A DNA stretch of 59,325 nucleotides from Chloroflexota bacterium (GTDB lineage Bacteria; Chloroflexota; Anaerolineae; Promineifilales; Promineifilaceae): the NCBI GenBank assembly GCA_022616275.1, contig JAKEFB010000235.1:1-59325 (forward strand). Reading direction: 5' to 3'. The notes under the pieces are model-generated. The model made no database searches. It saw only the letters and a program-made list of their open reading frames with translations, and was not told the origin of the DNA. Below, piece by piece: positions 43,885-51,856 of this stretch. Position numbers and translations under genes: made by a program. Position 1 is the stretch's first letter; every line of letters begins with the position of its first letter.

Positions 43885-45063
43885 TCAGGGTTTATAATCC
43901 CGGCCGATTAAGACGGTGGCTTCCCCCTGAACGTGTGTCAAAAAGATAACCCGGTGCTCGTCTCCTTGCAGGCGCAACCGTTGTCGTAGCTCGTCGGGGT
44001 CAAGTGGCGAGCCACGTTTCTTGATCGTCACCTGGCCTACGTGGCGCTGCTGCAAGTAGTGACGCAGCCGCTTCAACTGGAAAGGGAAAGCATCTTCCAG
44101 GGCGTAGCAGCGGGCAAAAACCGTCTCCTGGGGAGCACCGGCCGTCAGGTAAGCAATATCCTCGTCAATCTTGGTGGCGCCCAACCGCCCGGCCAGTTGC
44201 TCGACCAGGTGGGCGCGAATGACGGCGCCGTCCGGTTCGTAGAGGTAGGCCTGGGGCCGGGTGACGGCCACGTGGCCCACCGGTTCGTCGGCGAGGGTGT
44301 GGCCGCCCGGCAGCAGGGTGGCCCGCCGGCCAGCCCCCGAGCGTAGCTCTCCAAACCACAAAACTCCTTCCCGCACTTCGCCATCCACCGAAATAAACTC
44401 TACTTCTGCTTCGGCCGGCAACTCGGCATACTCTACCCCTGGGCTGATTTTGATGCCCATGTAGGGGACCCACAGCCGCCAGCGGTCCAGAAAGTCCAGG
44501 GGCGGCTGGTAATCGTGGACGGAATAAAAGCGGCGGCCGGCCTCATCCCGCCGGGAGGGGTCGGCAAAAAGGGCCTGTACCGGCAGCGGCGTCAGCTCCA
44601 GCAGGTCGGCCTGCAAGGGGTGAAAGCGCGTTGCCTGGCCGTAAACCCGAACGTTTTCCTGGGCCATGGCCAGCCGCAAGCCATCCCAGTCCACGCCGAT
44701 AACGTCGGCCTGTTCAGCCAGGGCCAGCGAGTCTCCGCCAATGCCGCAGCCCAGGTCGGCAATGCGCCCCAGACCGGCGGCCGCATACCGGCCGGCCCGG
44801 TACCGGGAGATCACTTCGGCCGAGGCCTGCTCCAGGGCCGGCCGGGTGAAATACATCTGGGCGGCGCGGCTAAACTTGGCCGCCGCCAACTGGCGCAGCA
44901 GGGTGGTTTCCAGGATAGCGTGAGCCTTCTCCGGTCCCACCTCCCGGCGCAGACGCTCGGCCAGTGGCAAATGGCTTTCGGAGGTCAGGCCGGCGGCCGC
45001 CGTTTCGTCCAGCCCTCGCTGTCCTTCTTCACTGAGCAGAAAATAAAATTCGTCTAATCCCAC
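43885..45063 (-). CDS. Class I SAM-dependent methyltransferase with THUMP-like domain
   Basis: This 392-residue protein has an N-terminal helical part (residues 1-95) and a Rossmann methyltransferase core, with motif I DLGCGIGGDS at about 103-112, VDWDGLR, and ADPSRRDEAGRR near 168-178. A C-terminal THUMP-like domain contains LYEPDGAVIRAHLVEQLAGR and RHVGQVTIKKRG. THUMP-like methyltransferases are thought to act on RNA, but the target is not known; related Chloroflexota proteins are usually listed only as 'THUMP-like domain-containing'. It is downstream, on the same strand, of the nuclease gene by 48 bases, so it may be the last gene of the CHAT/RT run or a housekeeping neighbour. Confidence 0.85.
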   Translation of the reverse strand: MGLDEFYFLLSEEGQRGLDETAAAGLTSESHLPLAERLRREVGPEKAHAILETTLLRQLAAAKFSRAAQMYFTRPALEQASAEVISRYRAGRYAAAGLGRIADLGCGIGGDSLALAEQADVIGVDWDGLRLAMAQENVRVYGQATRFHPLQADLLELTPLPVQALFADPSRRDEAGRRFYSVHDYQPPLDFLDRWRLWVPYMGIKISPGVEYAELPAEAEVEFISVDGEVREGVLWFGELRSGAGRRATLLPGGHTLADEPVGHVAVTRPQAYLYEPDGAVIRAHLVEQLAGRLGATKIDEDIAYLTAGAPQETVFARCYALEDAFPFQLKRLRHYLQQRHVGQVTIKKRGSPLDPDELRQRLRLQGDEHRVIFLTHVQGEATVLIGRDYKP

Positions 45064-45111
45064 GCAGATTTGGCTGTCTTGATGTGACAGCCCCTTTCTG
45101 GCACCACCCGC

Positions 45112-45891
45112 TCAGGGTATCTCTGGCTCCAGTTCAAGGGATGTCTCGTCTAGCTCCCAGGCGTTCCAATCCTGCCCGGCCGCCTCCCGGCCGCAGTAGA
45201 CCTGGTAGGCGCAGCGGGCGCATTCGGCCAGGTCGTTCGTCAGTGGCCACGGTTCCAGAACTTCCAGTTGCCGGTCAATTTGGGCGACCAATTCCTGGAG
45301 TGCGGTCCAGTTCTCCTGGTGGGCGGCCGGGCTATAGCCGATGGTGGCGGCCGCTTCGGGGGCGTGGACGTACCAGTAGGTGAGGCTAATTTGCTCCGGG
45401 GCAATGGCCTGGCCAAGGGCCACCCCACCCTCGGCCAGCAGGGCCAGGTAGAGACGGGTCTGTAAATCCTGCTCTAGTTCGGCCAACGGGCGCGGCCGGC
45501 TCTCCGTTTTCCAGTCAAAAATGTGGGCGCCGGCCTCACCCAACACCAGCAGGTCAAAGCGGCCGGTCAACAGGTGGCGGCCGATGGGCATGGTCAGGCT
45601 TGACTCGGGAAACAACCGGCCGGGCGGCAGTTGCGGTCCCTGGTCTACAAACCGCTCCCACCAGGCGCGCAACGCCGGCTCGGCTGCGGCCTCGCCGGCC
45701 ACCGGCAGCCCCAGGAAGTGGCGGTGCAGCAGTTGGTGAAAGCGCTCGCCCAGGGAGCGGGCCTGCTCGACCGGCTCGTCCAGCGGCGCCACCGGCCAGG
45801 GTAGTCGTTCCAGGTAACGCAGTTGAAAGCGCCGCCGGCAGGCCAGGAAGTCGGCCAATTTAACGCGGCTGAATTGAATCGTTTCATTCAT
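45112..45891 (-). CDS. PD-(D/E)XK nuclease with Cas4/AddB-like four-cysteine iron-sulfur motif
   Basis: This 259-residue protein has the RecB/Cas4-like nuclease core: His52 in GERFHQLLH, Asp113 in GRFDLLVL and Asp126-Trp-Lys128 in IFDWKTE. A Cys at 18 and C-X2-C-X5-C at 224-233 give the four ligands of the iron-sulfur cluster known from Cas4 and AddB. It should cut DNA ends or trim single strands. A GTG at 45906 would add five residues, but the ATG at 45891 is preferred; no strong ribosome site is visible for either. It lies 61 bases after the reverse transcriptase gene, across a heptamer repeat. No other cas genes are present, so a CRISPR role is unlikely. Confidence 0.85.
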   Translation of the reverse strand: MNETIQFSRVKLADFLACRRRFQLRYLERLPWPVAPLDEPVEQARSLGERFHQLLHRHFLGLPVAGEAAAEPALRAWWERFVDQGPQLPPGRLFPESSLTMPIGRHLLTGRFDLLVLGEAGAHIFDWKTESRPRPLAELEQDLQTRLYLALLAEGGVALGQAIAPEQISLTYWYVHAPEAAATIGYSPAAHQENWTALQELVAQIDRQLEVLEPWPLTNDLAECARCAYQVYCGREAAGQDWNAWELDETSLELEPEIP

Positions 45892-45899
45892 AGGAAGAA

Positions 45900-45920
45900 G
45901 TGTCACGTGTCAGGTGCCAG
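45900..45920. repeat. Three heptamers GTGTCAC/GTGTCAG/GTGCCAG
   Basis: Three consecutive seven-base units of one degenerate family lie in the short spacer between the reverse transcriptase and nuclease genes. A weak hairpin (TTTGGC/GCCAAA at 45923-45937) follows. Confidence 0.7.
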
Positions 45921-45952
45921 ACTTTGGCAAGGCCAAAATCCTGTCAAGTGCT

Positions 45953-48229
45953 TTAGCCAACTTGCCGGCGGCGTTCCAGGATGAGTTGGAGCGGAACAAG
46001 CTCTGTAACCAAAAAGCGGAAAGAACCAAATCGTTCCAGGATTTGCGGTCCATAAGTATAAAGAATCCAAAGCCAGTATTTGCCGAGCTGATTCTGCTGC
46101 TTGCCGCTCATTTGCGCTCCTCGCTGAATAAAGTCTTTCACCAGGGCAGCCATCATTTTCGTTTCCCTGGGAGCGACCGGTTGCAGGGGTTCCAGCCAAT
46201 AGTGGTAAAACCATGCCCATTCATTGATCTTCCTCTGCCACCCCTCTTCAGGCAGAGTAGACGGTTTACTTCGTCGCTCTTGTTGATGAGCTTGAGCATA
46301 GCTGGCGACCTCTATCCAGGGATTGACCAGACCCAGTCCACCGGCCGTAAGCGGCCAGTAGAACCAGGCTTCGGGTAATTCCATATCCACGTCAAGCCCC
46401 GACAATTTCGACCAGATCATTTCATCCAACAGCGCCACGATGCTGCGGCCGTTGGCAAAGTGATCGTGAAACCGGGCCATGGCCTCGTTGATGCTCTGGC
46501 GGTGCTGGTTGCCGAGTCGTACGTTAAGGGCCAACCCATTCAGCAACTCCCGCAGGTGATTGTTATAAGCTTCGACGCTGGCCATGAGGGATGAGGCCCG
46601 GAAAACCTCTTCGCGGGCATTGGCCAGGTGGATATCCAATGCAGCCTGATCAACTTGCCACTCACCATCTGGCCGAAGTTGCAAGAATTTCCACGCGGGC
46701 AGGCGAGAGGGAAACCCCTCAGGCAGGTTACTGTCCAGGCAAACTGCGCCGGATTTGCGTTCGTTAATCTCTAACCCTGTGGCTCCACAGAACGTCTGCA
46801 GCGCCTGCCACGCCGTTCGCGCGTGGGCTGCCTTGGCAGCCAGAATACAGATGTCATCTACCACTCGAATAATCTGGACAGGCGCTTGTTGATAAACGTA
46901 ATGCTCTAACTGGACGAGTAGCGTTTCACCCAGTATATGAGAAAGGAGACGATCATTAGCTAGGCCTCGCCGGGCGACAATTATGTCGTCGCCAAGCTGC
47001 ATCCGAACCGCTGTGATTTCCTCGACAATGCGCCTGTCTTCTTCCAGGACGCCGCCAGTTTCAAGAATAGTACGTAGCACCTCGTGGGAAATAGATGAAT
47101 AAAAATCTTTGAGATCAGCCTTGAGAATGTAGCGCGGTTGTCCTGGAAAGGCGGAGCGCCAGAGCTGGGCTTCGGCGTTCACCAACCGCACCACTAACTC
47201 TGTGCCACCGCTGTATCCCGCCTGCGTATAATCCACTCCCCAGATAGCGTCCCTGAGTTCCTGGTGCGCCAGTCCGCGTTTTTCCCGGATTGCAATTCCC
47301 TTGGAGGTCCCCTCTTCCATAGACCATGTCTCTTGAAAGGCGCCTTCTGAAGTCCATGAAATACCTCTGAACCCACCTGTCTCCGGCGGTTGTTCCCCGG
47401 CCAGATAGGGGTACTTCATCATCCATCTGTCACCTACTACTTCTAGCAGAACGGCGGTTGGCAAATCTTCATCGAGGAACAATCGCCACCTTCCACCGAC
47501 TCGCGTGGTCATAAGGGGAACCCCGGCCGCTGGCCAGCGCCAATCCTCCAGACTGTCCAGGAGAATGGTGAGGGCATCGGAGAATTCATTCAACAGAATT
47601 GGATCTTCGAGGAAACGACCGGCCTGTTGCCGCAGAGGGGCTGGACGGTAGATATTGTCACGGATACGTTCCAGGTTTCGTTCTAAGTAGCCGGTATCCA
47701 TTCTGCGCTTGAGGTTACTCCCTCGTGACCCTTCGGCCACCTTTGCCATTGGCGCGAGCAGGGGAGCGAGGAAGGCCTGGTGGCCAGGAACCGATTTGAG
47801 TTCTCGCAGTTGATCCAGGATTTGCTGCCTGGCTACAATCTGTTCGGAACTGGCTGGCGGAGGGAGCGCTTCAGCCCATTCAACCAGGAGAGCGCCAAAG
47901 ATATAGACAAAGTCTGCCCGTGATCGGCCAGTTTCAAGCTCATTTTCGAGTTGCCGGAGCCAAAATTGCAGAAACCCTTCGGCAACGATCTCTGAACTAT
48001 CTAGCTGGTAGAGAATGACATCTAAATTTGCCACATTAGGGTGGAGGGGTTGTTCAGCGAATTTGAGATCTTGTATCCCCTTGTACAACCGGCGAAGGCG
48101 GGTAGCCGTGTCCTTCGCGGCTGCAACCTGCTCCTCAAGCTGGTGATACGCTTCCAGCAAACGCTCCCGTTGGCGGCGCAACTCCTGGAGCTTCATGCGT
48201 GTAATAAACTGCTCAACGTCCGTAAACAT
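45953..48229 (-). CDS. Unusual reverse transcriptase (UG/Abi-like) with long N-terminal domain
   Basis: This 758-residue protein has a coiled and helical N-terminal region of about 350 residues with no recognised domain, then a reverse transcriptase core. Motif A is YILKADLKDFYSSIS (catalytic Asp372), motif B is RGLANDRLLSHILGE (421-435), motif C is RVVDDICIL (Asp458-Asp459), motif D is TGLEINERKSGAV and the following thumb element is FLQLRPDGEW. In motif C the usual Tyr/Phe is Val (VVDD, not YADD). About 200 helical residues follow. The layout resembles the 'unknown group' and Abi-type RTs linked to phage defence rather than retrons, DGRs or group II introns. It starts one base after the CHAT stop, with GGAGG inside the CHAT gene, so the two are translationally coupled. 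Confidence 0.85.
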   Translation of the reverse strand: MFTDVEQFITRMKLQELRRQRERLLEAYHQLEEQVAAAKDTATRLRRLYKGIQDLKFAEQPLHPNVANLDVILYQLDSSEIVAEGFLQFWLRQLENELETGRSRADFVYIFGALLVEWAEALPPPASSEQIVARQQILDQLRELKSVPGHQAFLAPLLAPMAKVAEGSRGSNLKRRMDTGYLERNLERIRDNIYRPAPLRQQAGRFLEDPILLNEFSDALTILLDSLEDWRWPAAGVPLMTTRVGGRWRLFLDEDLPTAVLLEVVGDRWMMKYPYLAGEQPPETGGFRGISWTSEGAFQETWSMEEGTSKGIAIREKRGLAHQELRDAIWGVDYTQAGYSGGTELVVRLVNAEAQLWRSAFPGQPRYILKADLKDFYSSISHEVLRTILETGGVLEEDRRIVEEITAVRMQLGDDIIVARRGLANDRLLSHILGETLLVQLEHYVYQQAPVQIIRVVDDICILAAKAAHARTAWQALQTFCGATGLEINERKSGAVCLDSNLPEGFPSRLPAWKFLQLRPDGEWQVDQAALDIHLANAREEVFRASSLMASVEAYNNHLRELLNGLALNVRLGNQHRQSINEAMARFHDHFANGRSIVALLDEMIWSKLSGLDVDMELPEAWFYWPLTAGGLGLVNPWIEVASYAQAHQQERRSKPSTLPEEGWQRKINEWAWFYHYWLEPLQPVAPRETKMMAALVKDFIQRGAQMSGKQQNQLGKYWLWILYTYGPQILERFGSFRFLVTELVPLQLILERRRQVG

Positions 48230-48230
48230 A

Positions 48231-50447
48231 TTAACCTCCGAAGAGGGTTGGGGCCATTTGTATAGCTTTTTGTATCAGGGGTAGCAACTTGCTGGCGGCC
48301 GCGACGGCGCCGCCGGCCGCCCCGGCGATCTTGGTCACGCTTTCGAGCTTGCGCACCAGGCGGGCGCCATCCGGTTCTGTTTGAGCAGCCTCGTCCTGGG
48401 CATCGGCCAGTTCTTCAGCCGCATCTTCGGCGTCTCTCGGCCGCAACGACTGGCGGATAGCCTCAAATTCGCTGCGAATGTCTTGCAGCAGTTGGTCAAA
48501 ATCCTCCCTGGTCGGGCCGGCCGCCGGGCCAACCGTAACGTCGCCAGTGACGTCTTTGACCTGAGTACCCACCACGGCGTCGCCGGTGAGGCTGACGGCG
48601 CTGCCGCCGGAAACACCAGAGATATTGACACCCTTGATAATATCCCGGCCGGCCTTATCGCCGGCCACTTTATCACCACCTACCTTATCGCCGCCCACCT
48701 TGTCGCCTTGAATTTCGTCACCCATTGTTTGTCGCTCCACGTAATCACCATAATAATTGTACTGATAAATGACAGTGCCGGCCACGCCCTGGCCTTTTTG
48801 GCCGGTGGCCGGCGCCGGCGTGGCCACCAGCCTGTCTGGCGGCTGCCAGAGGTAGCCGTCTTGGGCACGCATGAACAGCACCGGGATGCCCCAGTAAATT
48901 TTGTCGTCCTTACTGCTAAAAGCGCTCTTGCGAGCCTCAGTCAGAGCTGCATCAAGAGGAAAGCCAACAGACAGGTAGTAATACAGGTCATGAATAAGGG
49001 CCAGGGCCGTCTCGTAAGGTACTTTGAATTGCATGGCAACGACGGCCGGCACACCCGCTTCGACCAGGGATGGGGCCATACCCATAAAAGCCTCTCCCTC
49101 GTCGTGCTCGGCCGTCTGGCAGGCGGTCAGAACCACTGCCTTGACGCCACTATTACGAAGTAAGACTCTCATTTGCTCGGCGTCTACCAGGTGTTTGCCG
49201 TTTTGTGGGCCGCCCGGCCGCTCCAGGGCCAGCGCCCCCTGGCCATCCTCTTTGATAACCCCGTGGCCAACGTAGTGAAGCAACTGGTAGCCAGCAGCCA
49301 GTTCGCGCTGTAGCGCCTCCAGAGTAGTATTCTTCAGCACTTTCCATTGGATGTGGCCGGCTACCGGCGCCAGAGACTTTTCAATAAGCTGGTACTCTTC
49401 GTTTTCGTTCAAAGGAGCCAACTCAGGGTCTTGTGGGCTGGCCAGGGCCACCAGCAGCCGGGGTTGGGGCGTGGCCAGCCGCTCGGCCGGAAGCGACTTG
49501 GCCACGTAACGAACAACGGGTGACAACGAGTTTAAGGCAAAATAGTCATACTCTACCCCGCCATAGCAATATTCCCAGGGCAGGCGGCTGAGTTCCGGCG
49601 GATCTATGCGCAGGCGCAGGCGCAGCCCTTTGCCGTTCCTATCTACCTGGTCCAGGCTGCGCGTAAACAAGTTCCAAACTTCGGCCGGAAAAAGCAGCTC
49701 TCGCAGCCACTTACCAAGGGTCCTGGCGTCCTCCGGCCGGGCCATCAGGCCTTTCAAGTATTGAATAAGCTCGTAAAATTTGGGGTCGTCCAGCGGGAAT
49801 AGCTGCGGAATAAGGCTTCTCGTCTCGCCGGCCGGGGAGTAAAGCACCTCGACGGCGTAACCTTTATCGCCCCAGTGGGCCAAACGGATGTCAAAATTTT
49901 CGTATTGCAACGCCTTCTTAGGCTGTTCCACCCTGTCAATGGAGTGCTGTGTCTGAGGGGCGTCGGATCTATCTTCCTGCCTCGGTCGGTCCAGGCGAAA
50001 AACGGCCAGGGCGAGTTTCGGCTTCAGCCGTTGCAGTTCGGCCAGCAGTTCCTCCCACCGGCCGGCCTGGCGCATCTGCTCCTGCAAGGTCCAGGCTTTG
50101 TTGCGCTTGATGAAATCGTCGTAATCCCAGCCCAGCAGCCCATCGGCGTCCAGGCCCAGGTTCAGCTTATCTACCCCCAGGCTGCGGCACAGCGTCGCCA
50201 TCTCTGCTTCGCTGAAAGAGGCGGCAATCAGTTCGTAGAGGTACGGTTGCAAGTCCAATCCCGGCCGGCGGCCACTGACCTTTTGATACAAGGTGTCCAG
50301 CCGCAGGCGACGCCGTGCATCTTCGAAGAGCTGGCGGGCCATGACCGAAGGGTTACCCAGGCTAACGTACACGCCCAGATCGTGCGCCAGCTCCTTAATC
50401 TCTTCCTCGCCAAAATGTTGAGCGATTAAGCGATAAAACTGTTCCAT
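48231..50447 (-). CDS. CHAT-domain caspase-like protease with N-terminal EAD-like repeats and GDK-repeat tail
   Basis: This 738-residue protein has two N-terminal death-fold-like effector-associated modules, about residues 3-60 (FYRLIAQHFGEEEIKELAHD) and 68-140 (LYELIAASFSEAEMATLCRS). A CHAT peptidase spans about 180-540, with the dyad His395 in YVGHGVI and Cys443 in LTACQTAE. From about 578 to 602 comes a run of GDKVGGDK-type repeats, then a Gly/Val-rich low-complexity region and an acidic helical tail. CHAT enzymes are caspase relatives that are activated inside multi-protein switches and cleave partners. Here EAD-like modules probably recruit another EAD protein. It lies between the unknown protein and the reverse transcriptase, five bases and one base away. 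Confidence 0.88.
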   Translation of the reverse strand: MEQFYRLIAQHFGEEEIKELAHDLGVYVSLGNPSVMARQLFEDARRRLRLDTLYQKVSGRRPGLDLQPYLYELIAASFSEAEMATLCRSLGVDKLNLGLDADGLLGWDYDDFIKRNKAWTLQEQMRQAGRWEELLAELQRLKPKLALAVFRLDRPRQEDRSDAPQTQHSIDRVEQPKKALQYENFDIRLAHWGDKGYAVEVLYSPAGETRSLIPQLFPLDDPKFYELIQYLKGLMARPEDARTLGKWLRELLFPAEVWNLFTRSLDQVDRNGKGLRLRLRIDPPELSRLPWEYCYGGVEYDYFALNSLSPVVRYVAKSLPAERLATPQPRLLVALASPQDPELAPLNENEEYQLIEKSLAPVAGHIQWKVLKNTTLEALQRELAAGYQLLHYVGHGVIKEDGQGALALERPGGPQNGKHLVDAEQMRVLLRNSGVKAVVLTACQTAEHDEGEAFMGMAPSLVEAGVPAVVAMQFKVPYETALALIHDLYYYLSVGFPLDAALTEARKSAFSSKDDKIYWGIPVLFMRAQDGYLWQPPDRLVATPAPATGQKGQGVAGTVIYQYNYYGDYVERQTMGDEIQGDKVGGDKVGGDKVAGDKAGRDIIKGVNISGVSGGSAVSLTGDAVVGTQVKDVTGDVTVGPAAGPTREDFDQLLQDIRSEFEAIRQSLRPRDAEDAAEELADAQDEAAQTEPDGARLVRKLESVTKIAGAAGGAVAAASKLLPLIQKAIQMAPTLFGG

Positions 50448-50452
50448 CTGCC

Positions 50453-51670
50453 CTATCCCAAACGCACGTCGCTGCTGGCCAACAGCGGGTCGTGCTCCAC
50501 TTTAAATAGGGTCGGCACGTGGGCCTGCCAGCCTTTGGCCAGCACCACGCGGTCCGTACCCATTGCTTCCCGCCGGACCAGGTCTTCGGCCAGCCGCTCC
50601 ACGTAGCCTCGCGGATTGTACGGTAGCTTGTGTTTGGACTGGCCGGCGATTTTCTTGCCCACGTGCTCAAAGCCCACTTTCAGGAAAGAGCCAAGAGTAA
50701 AGCCATAGCGCGCGTTGAGGGGCATCTCTACCACCTGGCCCCAGACCTCCTGCCAGTGGAAATCGGTGCAGGCCAGAACGACCTTGCCGCTCTTTTTGCG
50801 GATCAGGAAGTCAAAGCGCTCGGCGTCGGGCACTTCGTGGCGGACCTGCTCGCTGAACTTGAAGCCAATGTTCGTGTTGAGCCAGAAGAACCAGATACGT
50901 AAGACAAAGTGATCCTGATCAAAATTAAACAGTTCAAAGTCAACGCTGCTGGGCGCGTACTTTTCTATGCCTGGAGATAGCAGAGATGGGGAAGTATTGT
51001 CGGTGATAATGATGGCCGGGTTTCCCTGGCCGGGCCATTCGACCAGGAGGCGGTTGTTGTCCTGGCGGATAGATAAGGACGGGGCTGTTACCTGTTGGTA
51101 GGTGACTTCGGCCGCCGGCCACCAGCGGGCGTCGTAATCGGCCAGGTAGTCGCCGGCCGCCTGCCACCAGCCGGCCCCGGCCGGCGCCAGGCGCACGACC
51201 CCGGCCGGCAGGTCGGCCGGCTTTTGCAGTGTGACCGGCAGGCTGGCGTACATGTGGCCGTTGGCCGGAGCGTAGGCTTCCAGGGTGACGGCAGCCATTT
51301 CCGGCAATTCGTCACCCTGGTGTTTGACGTTCAGGTAAATGGTGCTGGGCACGCCAGCCTTGAGGCTGACGCACTCTTCGGCGTGGCCGCCCTGGTCGTC
51401 GGCCTTGAGGCAGGGGCCTTCTTCGTGGCCGCCACCCCAACTGACCAGGAAGGCCTCGCCCTCATCGGCGTAGCCGCAGGTCATGCCCGTAGCCTGGGCG
51501 TCGGCCATGCGGCGTGTCCGCAGCCGCAGCGGCGGCAGATTTTCTTTGTCCGGCGTGGTCGAAACTTTCACTTTCAGGGTGCGGGTGCTCCACGGCCGGT
51601 AGACCAGGCTGGCCCCCGGCTGGCCCACGCCCTGGTCCAGCCGGAGGTGAACGGCTGCTTCATTACTCAT
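50453..51670 (-). CDS. Unknown protein, first gene of the CHAT/reverse transcriptase operon
   Basis: The family is not recognised. The 405-residue product starts MSNEAAVHLRLDQGVG. It has beta-rich sections and Trp-rich stretches: AGWWQAAGDYLADYDARWWP (about residues 168-187) and FNFDQDHFVLRIWFFW (about 250-270). The C-terminal part is rich in charged and aromatic residues (KKSGKVVLACTDFHWQEVWG). I see no signal peptide, membrane helix or catalytic motif. The frame is open to 51820, but ATG 51670 is preceded by GGGAGT and lies behind a -10 promoter, so the upstream 50 codons are unlikely to be translated. It ends five bases before the CHAT ATG, tightly coupled, so it is probably an obligate component such as a sensor or switch. 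Confidence 0.75.
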   Translation of the reverse strand: MSNEAAVHLRLDQGVGQPGASLVYRPWSTRTLKVKVSTTPDKENLPPLRLRTRRMADAQATGMTCGYADEGEAFLVSWGGGHEEGPCLKADDQGGHAEECVSLKAGVPSTIYLNVKHQGDELPEMAAVTLEAYAPANGHMYASLPVTLQKPADLPAGVVRLAPAGAGWWQAAGDYLADYDARWWPAAEVTYQQVTAPSLSIRQDNNRLLVEWPGQGNPAIIITDNTSPSLLSPGIEKYAPSSVDFELFNFDQDHFVLRIWFFWLNTNIGFKFSEQVRHEVPDAERFDFLIRKKSGKVVLACTDFHWQEVWGQVVEMPLNARYGFTLGSFLKVGFEHVGKKIAGQSKHKLPYNPRGYVERLAEDLVRREAMGTDRVVLAKGWQAHVPTLFKVEHDPLLASSDVRLG

Positions 51671-51720
51671 CATTACTCCCGATGCAAAGCGCTCGACGTA
51701 TTTTCCACGTACGCCCTGGC

Positions 51721-51729
51721 AGTATAACA
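51721..51729 (-). promoter_or_regulatory. Extended -10 promoter candidate (TGTTATACT) for the CHAT/RT operon
   Basis: On the minus strand, TG plus one base precedes TATACT, giving a predicted transcript start near 51714 and a leader of about 44 bases before the ATG at 51670. Confidence 0.45.
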
Positions 51730-51856
51730 CAAATCGCTTTTCAGCAGGAAAATGGCCCTTAGAGGTCATTGCAGAAACCGGCCGAATGGCGACAATAGTA
51801 GGCAGGTATAGGGCTGACAATGGGGAGGTTACGCCCTACTCCTCAAGGAGTGTGTC

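Noticed and set aside
45892-48230. Retron, DGR or group II intron
   Set aside because: There is no room for an msr/msd RNA between the CHAT gene and the RT, no variable/template repeat pair, and no intron ends or maturase domain.
50453-51820. Longer start (to 51820) for the first gene of the CHAT/RT operon
   Set aside because: The extra 50 codons lie upstream of and across the predicted -10 promoter. ATG 51670 has a GGGAGT ribosome site.
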